Below are positions 1-6,393 of a stretch of DNA of 8,493 nt, one piece after another. The translations under genes and the position numbers were made by a program. Under the pieces are notes generated by a model that was not told where the DNA came from, did not search any database, and saw only the letters and a list, made by a program, of their open reading frames with translations. Every line of letters begins with the position of its first letter. The stretch's first letter is position 1. Origin of the DNA: an uncultured Clostridia bacterium (lineage in GTDB: Bacteria; Bacillota; Clostridia; Christensenellales; Aristaeellaceae); NCBI GenBank assembly GCA_945877525.1, contig CAMDVP010000131.1, positions 1-8,493 on the forward strand. Direction: 5' to 3'.

Positions 1-19
1 AAGCCAGGCGGCGCTTGCA

Positions 20-808
20 TTATGGATTGGATGTGTAATTGGCCAGAAACTGCTTTGTTCGCTCCTGCTGCGGATGCTCGAAAACCTGCTCAGGCGTGCC
101 CATTTCGCAGATGCTTCCATTATCCATAAAGATGACCTTGCTGGCCACATCCCGGGCAAAGCTCATCTCATGGGTGACAATAATCATGGTGGTCTGCTTG
201 TCCGCAAGCTCCCGTATGACCTTCAACACTTCGCCGGTCAGCTCCGGGTCCAGAGCGGAGGTGGGCTCGTCAAAGCAGAGAATGTCCGGGCGGAGATTCA
301 GTGCACGGGCAATGGCCACCCGCTGGCACTGTCCGCCGGAAAGCTGGTGCGAATAGTGCTGCATCTTGTCCTTCAGACCCATCTGGGACAGCAGCGCCTC
401 GGCCTGCTGCTGAATCTCCTGGTGAACGCACTGCCTGTTTGCCTTGTAGCCGGGCTGCTCCTTTGCCAATAGTTCCCTGGCCAGCATCACGTTCTGAAGG
501 GCCGTGTATTGAGGAAACAGGTTGAAATTCTGGAAGACCAATCCGAAGCGCAGGCGCTTGCGGCGGATTTCCTTTTCCCGCAGGGTGCGCGCATCCGATG
601 CGTCAAACAGTACCTCGTCTCCCATGAGGATTCGTCCGCCGTCGGGGCGCTCCAGGAAGTTCAGGCACCTGAGAAGCGTGGTTTTGCCGCTGCCGGAGGA
701 GCCGATCATGCTCAGCACCTCGCCCTGCTCCATGGTGAATGATATATCCCTTAATACGCTGGTTTCGCCAAAGCTCTTGCGTATGCCTTCCACTTGCAAA
801 AATGCCAT
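20..808 (-). CDS. Polar amino acid ABC transporter ATP-binding protein (GlnQ/HisP family)
   Basis: A 262-residue cytoplasmic ATPase that would power the amino acid importer encoded just upstream. All nucleotide-binding motifs are present: Walker A GSSGSGKTT (36-44), Q-loop Gln93, signature LSGGQ (156-160), Walker B ILCFDE (176-181), D-loop SALD (184-187) and switch His213. The signature is followed by Cys161, where Gln or Arg is usual. The protein is somewhat longer than the usual 240-250 residues because of a polar insert around 113-136, between the Q-loop and the signature. The start was chosen at MAFLQVEG because AAGGAGG lies 9 bases upstream and family homology begins there; the open frame runs further upstream without support. 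The gene is third in its operon, 14 bases after the permease, whose stop overlaps this ribosome binding site. Only 19 bases lie downstream in the window, so the end of the operon is not seen. The family is certain; the exact amino acid is not. Confidence 0.95.
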   Translation of the reverse strand: MAFLQVEGIRKSFGETSVLRDISFTMEQGEVLSMIGSSGSGKTTLLRCLNFLERPDGGRILMGDEVLFDASDARTLREKEIRRKRLRFGLVFQNFNLFPQYTALQNVMLARELLAKEQPGYKANRQCVHQEIQQQAEALLSQMGLKDKMQHYSHQLSGGQCQRVAIARALNLRPDILCFDEPTSALDPELTGEVLKVIRELADKQTTMIIVTHEMSFARDVASKVIFMDNGSICEMGTPEQVFEHPQQERTKQFLANYTSNP

Positions 809-822
809 CGCGCACGCCCTCC

Positions 823-1521
823 TTACCTGAAGTAATCCAGCTTCTTTTCCAGCCGGCCCAGCAGCCATGACAGTACGCCGTTCCACACCAGATAATAGAC
901 TCCGGTGAAAAACAGCGGCCAGATGGCCCCGGATATGCCCTGGCTGCCCTTCATGAACGCCTGCCCGGCCCAGATGATCTCCTGCAGGGAGATGATTCGC
1001 GCCAGGGAGGTATCCTTCACCAGGGTGATGATTTCGTTGGAGAGGGGAGGGACAATACGCTTGATCATCTGCATCAGCTTTACGCGGAAGAAAATCTGCG
1101 AGGGTTTCATGCCAAGCACGAGTCCCGCTTCCTCCTGGCCGACAGGGATGCCCTGGATGCCGCCGCGGTAGATCTCCGAAAAATAGCATGCGTAGTTCAG
1201 AATGAAAGCGATGGACGCCGCCGCGAAGCGGCCTGCTTCGCCGCTGCCCCAAATATTTTTCTTTAACACCAGCCCTGGAAAATAGAAGAAAATCAGCAGC
1301 TGAATCATCAGCGGCGTGCCACGGATGACGCCCACCAGCATGCGGGTAAGCCATTTGAGAGGCTTGAAGCGGCTCATGGAGCCAAAGGAAATGACCAGCC
1401 CCAGGGGAAGCGCTCCCGCCAGGGTAACGAAAAACAGGCGCAGCGTTTGTCCGAAGCCCTCGTTCAGCGAGCGAAAAACAATGGGCATCTGCTCAGCAAT
1501 CTGCCTGATAAGCTCTTGCAT
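823..1521 (-). CDS. Polar amino acid ABC transporter permease (HisM/GlnP family)
   Basis: A 232-residue integral membrane permease that would form the transport channel, probably as a homodimer because only one permease gene is present. The N-terminal segment around EGFGQTLRLFF (21-31) is the typical start of the HisM-type domain. RGTPLMIQL (67-75) is a hallmark of amino acid permeases. The cytoplasmic EAA-type loop that docks on the ATPase spans about 128-150, including GQEEAGLVLGMKPSQIFF. Hydrophobic segments lie near 24-46, 62-86, 98-117, 155-178 and 198-220, which fits the five-helix topology of the family. The ribosome binding site (AAAGGTTG) is weaker than those of its neighbours. The gene follows the binding protein gene after 71 bases that hold a strong stem-loop, and it precedes the ATPase gene by 14 bases. 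Confidence 0.95.
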   Translation of the reverse strand: MQELIRQIAEQMPIVFRSLNEGFGQTLRLFFVTLAGALPLGLVISFGSMSRFKPLKWLTRMLVGVIRGTPLMIQLLIFFYFPGLVLKKNIWGSGEAGRFAAASIAFILNYACYFSEIYRGGIQGIPVGQEEAGLVLGMKPSQIFFRVKLMQMIKRIVPPLSNEIITLVKDTSLARIISLQEIIWAGQAFMKGSQGISGAIWPLFFTGVYYLVWNGVLSWLLGRLEKKLDYFR

Positions 1522-1547
1522 GGAAACACAACCTTTAAGCCGAAATA

Positions 1548-1575
1548 GGGGAAACCGCCACGAAGCGGTTTCCCC
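1548..1575 (-). terminator. Intercistronic stem-loop between binding protein and permease genes
   Basis: Two 11-base arms (GGGGAAACCGC and GCGGTTTCCCC) pair perfectly around a 6-base loop, starting 17 bases after the binding protein stop codon. In the direction of transcription the stem is followed by TATTTCGG, a poor U-tract. It is therefore more likely a leaky terminator, or a 3'-end stabiliser of the binding protein message, than a full stop. Such elements commonly make the binding protein more abundant than the permease and ATPase. The stem is seen directly; the effect is inferred. Confidence 0.6.
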
Positions 1576-1592
1576 GCAGGATCAACCGATGA

Positions 1593-2375
1593 TTACTTTT
1601 GCTCAATGAGGGCGGCCTGCACCTTGTAGGTTTCTGCAACCTTGGCCAGTTCACCGTCAGCGGCGTACTGCGCCAGGAAGGCGTTCAGCTCGGCGGCCAG
1701 GTCGGAGCCCTTACGGAAGCCGACGCCATATTCCTCGCTGTTCAAGCCCACGGTGTAGGTCAGGTTGGCATAGCTGGTGCCCTCGCCGATCATGGCCGCG
1801 GCCATCAGCGCGTCAATCACTGCAGCATCGGAGGTGCCGGCGGCAACCTCCATCAGCGCGTCTGCCTGGGCGGTCACAGGGGTGCAGTTCAGGCCCAGGG
1901 CTGTTACTTCGGCCTCGCCGGCGCTGCCGGCTTCCACCGCGAAGGTCAGCCCTGCCAGACTCTCAACGGTCTGATACTGATCGGCCTTATCAGCGGGCAC
2001 CACCACAACCTGGGCGTTATTCATGTAGGGATTGGAGCATTCCATGGCGTTGAGCACCGCCTCGGTCAGGGTCATGCCGTTCCAGATGCAATCCACGGCC
2101 TTGGCGTCCAGCTCAAGGATCTTGTTATCCCAGTCGATCTCGATGAATTCAACCTTTACACCCAGGGAAGCGGCGAAGGCTTTGGCCACGTCGGCGTCAA
2201 AGCCGATCCACTCGCCGCCCTCGTCCTTATAATCCATGGGGGCAAAGTCGGTGATGCCCACCACGAGCACACCTTTGTCCAGCACATACTGCTTGTCGCT
2301 CGCACCCTCTGCGGAGGCAGTCATCATGGAAAGGGCTAGTACCAGGGCCAAAACCATCGCAGCAATCTTCTTCAT
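1593..2375 (-). CDS. Polar amino acid ABC transporter substrate-binding protein
   Basis: A 260-residue extracytoplasmic binding protein of the GlnH/HisJ-like (PBP2) fold. It has a Sec signal peptide: MKK, a hydrophobic core 4-19, and probable cleavage after ASA (20-22). No lipobox cysteine exists; the first Cys is residue 96. Family landmarks are GITDFAPMDY (40-49), WIGFDADVAKAFA (56-68), DWDNKILEL (81-89), WNGMTLTE (98-105), VEAGSAGE (147-154) and SDAAVID (182-188). Asp188 aligns with the ligand amine-binding Asp of E. coli GlnH. At 107 there is Val, where GlnH has the carboxylate-binding Arg75. The start at MKKIAAM was chosen because AAGGAGG lies 8 bases upstream; the 11-codon upstream extension has neither a ribosome binding site nor sense as part of a signal peptide. 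It is the first gene of the importer operon. The ligand cannot be named from sequence, and the Val makes specificity harder to guess. Confidence 0.93.
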   Translation of the reverse strand: MKKIAAMVLALVLALSMMTASAEGASDKQYVLDKGVLVVGITDFAPMDYKDEGGEWIGFDADVAKAFAASLGVKVEFIEIDWDNKILELDAKAVDCIWNGMTLTEAVLNAMECSNPYMNNAQVVVVPADKADQYQTVESLAGLTFAVEAGSAGEAEVTALGLNCTPVTAQADALMEVAAGTSDAAVIDALMAAAMIGEGTSYANLTYTVGLNSEEYGVGFRKGSDLAAELNAFLAQYAADGELAKVAETYKVQAALIEQK

Positions 2376-2408
2376 AGGGGAAACCTCCTTCATAAGTATC
2401 GGCCACAC

Positions 2409-2440
2409 ATCAATTCAACGCTTTATCACGATGAATTGAT
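2409..2440. repeat. 9-bp inverted repeat over the predicted transcription start (possible operator)
   Basis: ATCAATTCA (2409-2417) and TGAATTGAT (2432-2440) are perfect inverted copies separated by 14 bases, giving a centre-to-centre distance of 23 bases (about two helical turns). The right arm lies immediately downstream of the -10 box at 2444-2449 and covers the expected start of transcription near 2437. A repressor operator is therefore the simplest reading. A 5'-leader hairpin is less likely, because a start at 2437 would leave part of the first arm untranscribed. No regulator for it is encoded beside the operon in the window. Confidence 0.55.
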
Positions 2441-2443
2441 AAA

Positions 2444-2472
2444 AGAATAGCACGAAATCCTCTGTTTGTCAA
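2444..2472 (-). promoter_or_regulatory. Sigma-A-type promoter of the amino acid importer operon
   Basis: On the minus strand a perfect -35 box TTGACA (2467-2472) is followed by a 17-base spacer and a -10 box TATTCT (2444-2449). Transcription would start near 2437, giving a leader of about 62 bases before the binding protein ATG at 2375. The promoter sits directly behind the terminator of the upstream ATPase gene, so the two units are separated. Confidence 0.85.
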
Positions 2473-2505
2473 CCTGTTTTCGAAAGAAAATATCCGGAGA
2501 AGTGG

Positions 2506-2546
2506 AAAAGCGGCGTAAACCTCATAACGTCTGAGGAATACGCCGC
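2506..2546 (-). terminator. Intrinsic terminator of the stand-alone sugar ATPase gene
   Basis: Read on the minus strand, GCGGCGTA pairs with TACGCCGC (2539-2546 with 2510-2517), then a 2x2 A/A mismatch in the DNA shown, then CCTCA/TGAGG (2520-2524 with 2532-2536), around a 7-base loop. The stem is followed by TTTTCC (the T-run is 2506-2509). It lies about 95 bases after the stop codon at 2642. The stretch between them (2547-2641) shows no gene or clear structure. Confidence 0.75.
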
Positions 2547-2641
2547 CGAGACGGTTTCTTATGGTTTCAAAAAATGCCGTTAAGGACATGCGAACCGTTG
2601 AAAGCACATGGCCCTTTGCTGAACCGGTTTGTTTCTATTGC

Positions 2642-3721
2642 TTAAAGCGTCATTTCCGTTTGTGCATCGAACAGATATATGCTTTCATTGGGGATAGAGA
2701 AGCATACGCGGCTATCCATTTCGGGAATTTCATGGGGTGAAACCTTCAGAATGACTTTGTCTGTGTCCACATCCACGTATACATTGGCGTTGTCGCCAAG
2801 CATTTCCGTCAACTCCACCGTGCCGGAGACGGACGCGCTGTCTTTGCCTTTGTCCCCCAGCACAATGGCTTCCGGGCGGAAACCAAACACAATGTCCTTT
2901 CCCTCAAAGGCGGCGGCCTGCTGGCCAAGACGCGGACGCAGGTCAATCACATGCTCACCCACGGCGATGCAGCCGTTTTCCACCCGGCGGCGGATAAAGT
3001 TCATGGGCGGCTCGCCGATAAACCCGGCCACAAACATGTTGACGGGATGGAAGTAAACCTCCTTGGGGGTACCCACCTGCTGCACATATCCGTTTTTCAT
3101 GACAACGATGCGGTCGGCCATGGTCATGGCTTCAGTCTGATCGTGGGTTACATAGATGGTCGTAGCGCCGGTTTCACGATGAATCTGGGTGATCTCCGAG
3201 CGCATGGTCACGCGCTGCTTGGCGTCCAGGTTGGATAGAGGCTCGTCCATAAGGAAAATGCCGACCTTCCGAATGATGGAGCGCCCCACTGCCACGCGCT
3301 GGCGCTGGCCGCCGGAAAGAGCGCGGGGCATGCGGTCAAGGTAATCCGTCAGGCCAAGAATTTTTGCCGTTTTCTGCACCCGCTCCTCAATCACGTCCTC
3401 GTCCACGCCCTGAAGGTTCAGCCCGAAGGCAAGATTATCATACACGGTCATGTTTGGATACAGCGCATAGCTTTGGAACACCATGGCCACCTCGCGCTCC
3501 CGAGGACCCCACTGATTGGCCAACTGGCCGTCAATGAGGAACTCTCCCTTGCTGATGTCTTCAAGCCCTGCAATCATGCGCAGCGTGGTGGACTTGCCGC
3601 ACCCGGAAGGGCCGACAAAAACGATGAATTCCCCGCGCTCCGCTTCCAGGCAGAAGTCATGCACGGCGTGGAAGCCATTGGGGTAGATCTTGTTGACGTT
3701 CCTGAGGGTAAGGTATGCCAT
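2642..3721 (-). CDS. Stand-alone carbohydrate ABC transporter ATPase (MalK/UgpC/MsmX type)
   Basis: A 359-residue ATPase of the sugar-importer class. Motifs are Walker A GPSGCGKST (37-45), Q-loop Gln83, signature LSGGQ (135-139), Walker B IFLMDE (155-160), D-loop SNLD (163-166) and switch His193. A C-terminal regulatory/TOBE region (about 240-355) includes IGEPPMNF (235-242) and FGFRPEAI (279-286). The length matches the family. The start MAYLTLRNVNK has AAAGGAG 9 bases upstream; the open frame extends 57 codons further, but that part overlaps the divergent promoter and has no ribosome binding site. No permease or binding protein gene adjoins it, a terminator follows it, and it is divergent from an AraC-type regulator. 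It may therefore serve several sugar importers encoded elsewhere, as MsmX and MsmK do in Bacillus and Streptococcus; this is inference. No convincing promoter for it was found by eye in the 108-base divergent gap (best candidate GCTTTT-N17-TATTGC, poor). Confidence 0.94.
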   Translation of the reverse strand: MAYLTLRNVNKIYPNGFHAVHDFCLEAERGEFIVFVGPSGCGKSTTLRMIAGLEDISKGEFLIDGQLANQWGPREREVAMVFQSYALYPNMTVYDNLAFGLNLQGVDEDVIEERVQKTAKILGLTDYLDRMPRALSGGQRQRVAVGRSIIRKVGIFLMDEPLSNLDAKQRVTMRSEITQIHRETGATTIYVTHDQTEAMTMADRIVVMKNGYVQQVGTPKEVYFHPVNMFVAGFIGEPPMNFIRRRVENGCIAVGEHVIDLRPRLGQQAAAFEGKDIVFGFRPEAIVLGDKGKDSASVSGTVELTEMLGDNANVYVDVDTDKVILKVSPHEIPEMDSRVCFSIPNESIYLFDAQTEMTL

Positions 3722-3740
3722 GGCGGTTTGCTCCTTTGCC

Positions 3741-3755
3741 TGCCGCGTTGCGGCA
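3741..3755. repeat. Short palindrome in the divergent intergenic region
   Basis: TGCCGC and GCGGCA are perfect 6-base inverted arms around a 3-base centre (GTT on the plus strand). The element lies just upstream of the ribosome binding site of the ATPase gene (minus strand) and 15 bases upstream of the -35 box of the regulator promoter. It could be a small leader hairpin or a protein-binding site shared by both directions. It is short enough to be chance. Confidence 0.35.
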
Positions 3756-3770
3756 ATATTTTCCATGAGA

Positions 3771-3799
3771 TGGACAAAAGCGGATTTATTTGGTACAAT
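3771..3799 (+). promoter_or_regulatory. Sigma-A-type promoter of the AraC-family regulator
   Basis: TGGACA (3771-3776) is followed by a 17-base spacer and TACAAT (3794-3799), both one base from consensus. Transcription would start near 3806, giving a short leader of about 24 bases before the ATG at 3830. Confidence 0.78.
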
Positions 3800-3829
3800 A
3801 CACAAAAAGAAACTCCTTGGGGTGGCGGC

Positions 3830-4615
3830 ATGAACGACATTGTGTTTGCCGGAAGGCATTTGCTCACCAAAAACGTGGTCAGACACAAGCACCGAACCTG
3901 GGAGCTGATCTACTGCACCGGCGCGTCAGGCAAGCTGGTGTTCAGCGGGCTGGAGCTTCCCTATGGGGCGGGGGATGTGGCGGTCATTCCCCCGGACACG
4001 CCCCATGAGAACATGAGCGGCGAAGGCTTTACAAACATCCACCTGAATATTGACCATGCCTCCCTGACCTTCCGTCAGCCAGTGGTGGTACGGGATGACG
4101 CCAACGGCTCTCTCCTCCATCTGTTTGCCGACGCATACTTTCTGTTCAGCGGCGAGCCGGAGCGCAGGGCTGCGCTATTGCCGTCCTATGGTGACCTCAT
4201 CGTGCGGCATGTGTGTCTGTGTGCCCATCATCGGAGAAACCCAATGGTGGAAGAGATCGAACAGAGCATTATCCAGCACTTCACTGACCCAAACTACGAG
4301 CTGGACAAGGTGCTGTCTGCCATGCCCTACTGCAGCGACTATTTATGCCGGCTGTTCCGTGAGGAGATGCATACCACTCCGGGCAGATTTCTCACGGATC
4401 TCAGGCTGGAGCGGGCGGCGGATCTCCTGCTTTCGGACGGGCAAAGAACCGCCGTTTCGGAAATTGCGCGCCAGTGCGGCTTCCGCGATCCGCTGTACTT
4501 CTCCCGCATGTTCAAAAAGCGGTATCGGGTATCGCCCAGCCGGTATGCCGTCATGCTGCTGGAGGAAACCCGGGAGCTGGATTCGGACAGCCAGAAGATC
4601 ATGGCTCCGGACTGA
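3830..4615 (+). CDS. AraC-family transcriptional regulator with N-terminal cupin domain
   Basis: A 261-residue cytoplasmic DNA-binding regulator. The N-terminal half has the features of an AraC-type cupin sensor: RHKHRTWELIYCTG (18-31) and GDVAVIPPDTPHE (48-60), with His19, His21, Glu25 and His59 as the usual pocket residues. A linker around 85-135 leads into two helix-turn-helix motifs (about 140-242). The second holds the family signature EIARQCGF (211-218) and YFSRMFKKRYRVSPSRY (223-239). The start MNDIVFAGRH was chosen because the promoter ends about 30 bases before it and the GGGGTGG stretch lies just upstream; the open frame runs back through the divergent ATPase gene and cannot be coding. 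Cupin AraC regulators usually respond to a sugar or sugar degradation product, so it likely controls the divergent ATPase, the pectin-type operon that converges on it, or both. That is inferred from position only. Its last 17 bases overlap the end of the GH105 gene on the other strand. Confidence 0.92.
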   Translation: MNDIVFAGRHLLTKNVVRHKHRTWELIYCTGASGKLVFSGLELPYGAGDVAVIPPDTPHENMSGEGFTNIHLNIDHASLTFRQPVVVRDDANGSLLHLFADAYFLFSGEPERRAALLPSYGDLIVRHVCLCAHHRRNPMVEEIEQSIIQHFTDPNYELDKVLSAMPYCSDYLCRLFREEMHTTPGRFLTDLRLERAADLLLSDGQRTAVSEIARQCGFRDPLYFSRMFKKRYRVSPSRYAVMLLEETRELDSDSQKIMAPD

Positions 4616-5738
4616 GACGCAGTATCTCCGTATAGGCCAGTACAAAGGGCGCTACTCCTTTTGCGTCGTTGCTGACCACCGGCTCGGACACATAATAGGA
4701 GAAGGTGCCGTCCCTTCGGGGGTTATTCTCGGGGCCGAGCCCCGCTACCAGGCAGATGCCGTCCAAGCGAAGGTCATCGCCGCAGAAGGTCAGGCGGTGC
4801 TGCACGATGCCCTCAAAGGTTCTGCGCCCGTATGCGGCGTATGCTTCCGGGAGAACGCCCAGGCGCGCCCCCTTGAGCATGGCGTAGGCCAGCATGCTGC
4901 TGCCGCTGGTTTCCAGGTAGTTGCCTTCCCGGTCAGGTTGATCGACCACCTGCCAGTACATGCCGGTGGCTTTATCTGAGTAGGGGAGGACGCCAGCCAT
5001 CATTTCCCGCAAAAGCCCGGCTGTTTCATCCCGGCCCTCGCCCGGGGGAAGAATCTCTGCCAGGTCAGCCAGCGCAATGGCAAACCATCCCATGGCCCGC
5101 AGCCAGAAGCTTTGTGAAAGTCCCGTTTCCCTGTCCGCCCAGAAGGCCGTTCGACTGGCGTCATAGCCGTGATAATACAGGCCCTTGCGTTCGTCAAACA
5201 TGTGCCTGCGCACGGTTTGCAGCTGATGCAGCACGTCGCCGTAGTTACCCTGGCCGAAATGCTTCTCGTACAGTGCGGAAAAGACCTGCGCCATATAAAT
5301 GCCATCCAGCCACACCTGATGGGGGTAGATGGCTTTGTGCCACCAGCTTCCCTCGCAGGTTCGGGGCTGGCATTGCAGCGCCTGGTGCAGCCGCTCTGCT
5401 GCCAGACGGTATTTCTCCTTGCCCGTCATGGCATAAAGGGGAAACAGCACCCGTCCCTCATTGATGTCGTCGAGGGTCTGCTTTCCAGCATCCCATGTGC
5501 GGATGGTGCCGTCCGCGCCGATGAAGCTGTCCACAAAGCGCTCCACAAAGTCGGAATACCGCCTGTCACCAAGAATCTGAGACATTTCCAGCAGTGCAGT
5601 CAGCATACAGCCGTCAATATAGTTCCAGGAGGCCGGCTTCCCCTGGCGGGCCCGCTCAATGTTCCATGCCGTGCGCTCCGGGGAGGACTGCTCAATCAGG
5701 CGCAGCACATACCGGTCGATCCTCTCGTCCATGGGCAT
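4599..5738 (-). CDS. Glycoside hydrolase family 105 (unsaturated rhamnogalacturonyl hydrolase, YteR-like)
   Basis: A 379-residue (alpha/alpha)6-barrel enzyme of the GH88/GH105 group. GH105 enzymes hydrate the double bond of the unsaturated galacturonic acid left by pectate or rhamnogalacturonan lyases and so release the neighbouring sugar, typically rhamnose. Family landmarks are SWNYIDG (37-43), DDINEG (90-95), YPHQVWLDGIYMA (138-150, with Asp145 matching the catalytic Asp143 of YteR), YYHGYD (188-193), FWLRAMGW (211-218), GMYWQVVDQ (259-267), ETSGSSMLAYA (276-286) and YYVSEPVVSNDAKG (348-361). There is no signal peptide, so it acts on imported oligosaccharides. The length fits YteR (about 373). 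Two tandem ribosome binding sites precede two in-frame ATGs (5738 and 5732): AAGGAG sits 9 bases before the first, AAAGGAG 8 bases before the second, so the start is uncertain by two codons. It is the last gene of its operon, 27 bases after a membrane protein gene, and overlaps the convergent regulator gene by 17 bases. The exact linkage cleaved is not readable from sequence. Confidence 0.93.
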   Translation of the reverse strand: MPMDERIDRYVLRLIEQSSPERTAWNIERARQGKPASWNYIDGCMLTALLEMSQILGDRRYSDFVERFVDSFIGADGTIRTWDAGKQTLDDINEGRVLFPLYAMTGKEKYRLAAERLHQALQCQPRTCEGSWWHKAIYPHQVWLDGIYMAQVFSALYEKHFGQGNYGDVLHQLQTVRRHMFDERKGLYYHGYDASRTAFWADRETGLSQSFWLRAMGWFAIALADLAEILPPGEGRDETAGLLREMMAGVLPYSDKATGMYWQVVDQPDREGNYLETSGSSMLAYAMLKGARLGVLPEAYAAYGRRTFEGIVQHRLTFCGDDLRLDGICLVAGLGPENNPRRDGTFSYYVSEPVVSNDAKGVAPFVLAYTEILRLSPEP

Positions 5739-5765
5739 GGCTCCTTTCTCCTTGCATGTGAATTA

Positions 5766-6389
5766 TCACTTGCCCCTTGCATCGCGAAGGACGCGGGCGG
5801 CCGTATTTCGCAGAAACACACAGAGCGTGTCTGCTCCGGTAGCGAACAGGCCGAACAGGATGGGCTCTACGTTGAGCAGCGGCGTGCCTGCCGCGCCATC
5901 AAACAGAGCGAATAGAAAGGTGTTTACGGCATTGTAAACGGTGACCACCAGAAACATCAGCACAAAGCCGTAAAGCAGGTTCATCAGAAAGCCCAAAGTC
6001 CCACGGCACGTGACCATCATCCACCGGGCGCTGCCGCCGGGAAGCTGCTCGGTAAAGCGCAGAAAATGGTTGATCAACAGGTCTGTGACCATGCCCATCA
6101 CGATGGCGGCAACAAACAGCATGTCCAGTTGGGCCAGTCCATACATGCCCAGCCCCATGAACACGAAGAAGCATACCGCGCCATAGAACCACCACTTGAT
6201 CAGCACGGCCTTCAGTCCCTCAGGCACGCGCCATTTGAATCGTCGGGAGCGGTATTTCTCCAGCTCGGACTTTGTGTAGCGTGGGGTGTTTTCCGGTCTG
6301 GCGGATACCAGATCATCCACTGCGCCGGTATGAAGGTCATAATAGGACGAGGCTTTTTCATCACGGGGGGTCTGGTCGTCCTTTTTCAT
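5766..6389 (-). CDS. Unrecognised integral membrane protein, 207 residues
   Basis: No named family was recognised. The N-terminal 60 residues are hydrophilic and charged (YYDLHTGAVDDLV at 16-28, SELEKYRSRRFKW at 41-53) and probably cytoplasmic. Hydrophobic segments follow at about 66-86, 88-108, 132-158 and 172-195, suggesting three to four membrane helices. Distinct stretches are KWWFYGAVCFFVFMGLG (65-81) and QLDMLFV (87-93). The ATG at 6389 is preferred: it lies 4 bases after the stop of the upstream gene with GAGG 12 bases before it, so translation is probably coupled. A GTG at 6407 in the same frame would add MRNREP but would overlap the upstream gene. It sits between another small membrane protein and the GH105 hydrolase, in an operon with a sugar ABC ATPase, so a role in sugar uptake is plausible but unproven. 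It is not a MalF/MalG-type permease: no EAA loop is visible. Confidence 0.85.
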   Translation of the reverse strand: MKKDDQTPRDEKASSYYDLHTGAVDDLVSARPENTPRYTKSELEKYRSRRFKWRVPEGLKAVLIKWWFYGAVCFFVFMGLGMYGLAQLDMLFVAAIVMGMVTDLLINHFLRFTEQLPGGSARWMMVTCRGTLGFLMNLLYGFVLMFLVVTVYNAVNTFLFALFDGAAGTPLLNVEPILFGLFATGADTLCVFLRNTAARVLRDARGK

Positions 6390-6393
6390 GGGC

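Noticed and set aside
1..19. Possible start of a terminator for the amino acid importer operon (GC-rich bases with AAGC/GCTT ends).
   Set aside because: Only 19 bases are visible and the second arm and T-run cannot be judged.
809..1354. Upstream extension of the amino acid ATPase open frame to 444 residues.
   Set aside because: The extra part overlaps the permease gene in another frame. The ribosome binding site and the family's N-terminus both point to the ATG at 808.
1599..2339. A 246-codon open frame on the plus strand opposite the amino acid binding protein gene.
   Set aside because: It mirrors the codon bias of the real gene, shows no family resemblance (long Gly/His-rich runs), and the minus-strand gene is unambiguous.
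2410..2607. A 65-codon minus-strand open frame in the gap between the stand-alone ATPase and the importer operon.
   Set aside because: It spans the terminator, the promoter and the inverted repeat, and has no ribosome binding site or recognisable product.
4095..4979. A 294-codon plus-strand open frame spanning the regulator and hydrolase 3' ends.
   Set aside because: It runs out of frame through two well-supported genes and has no family features.
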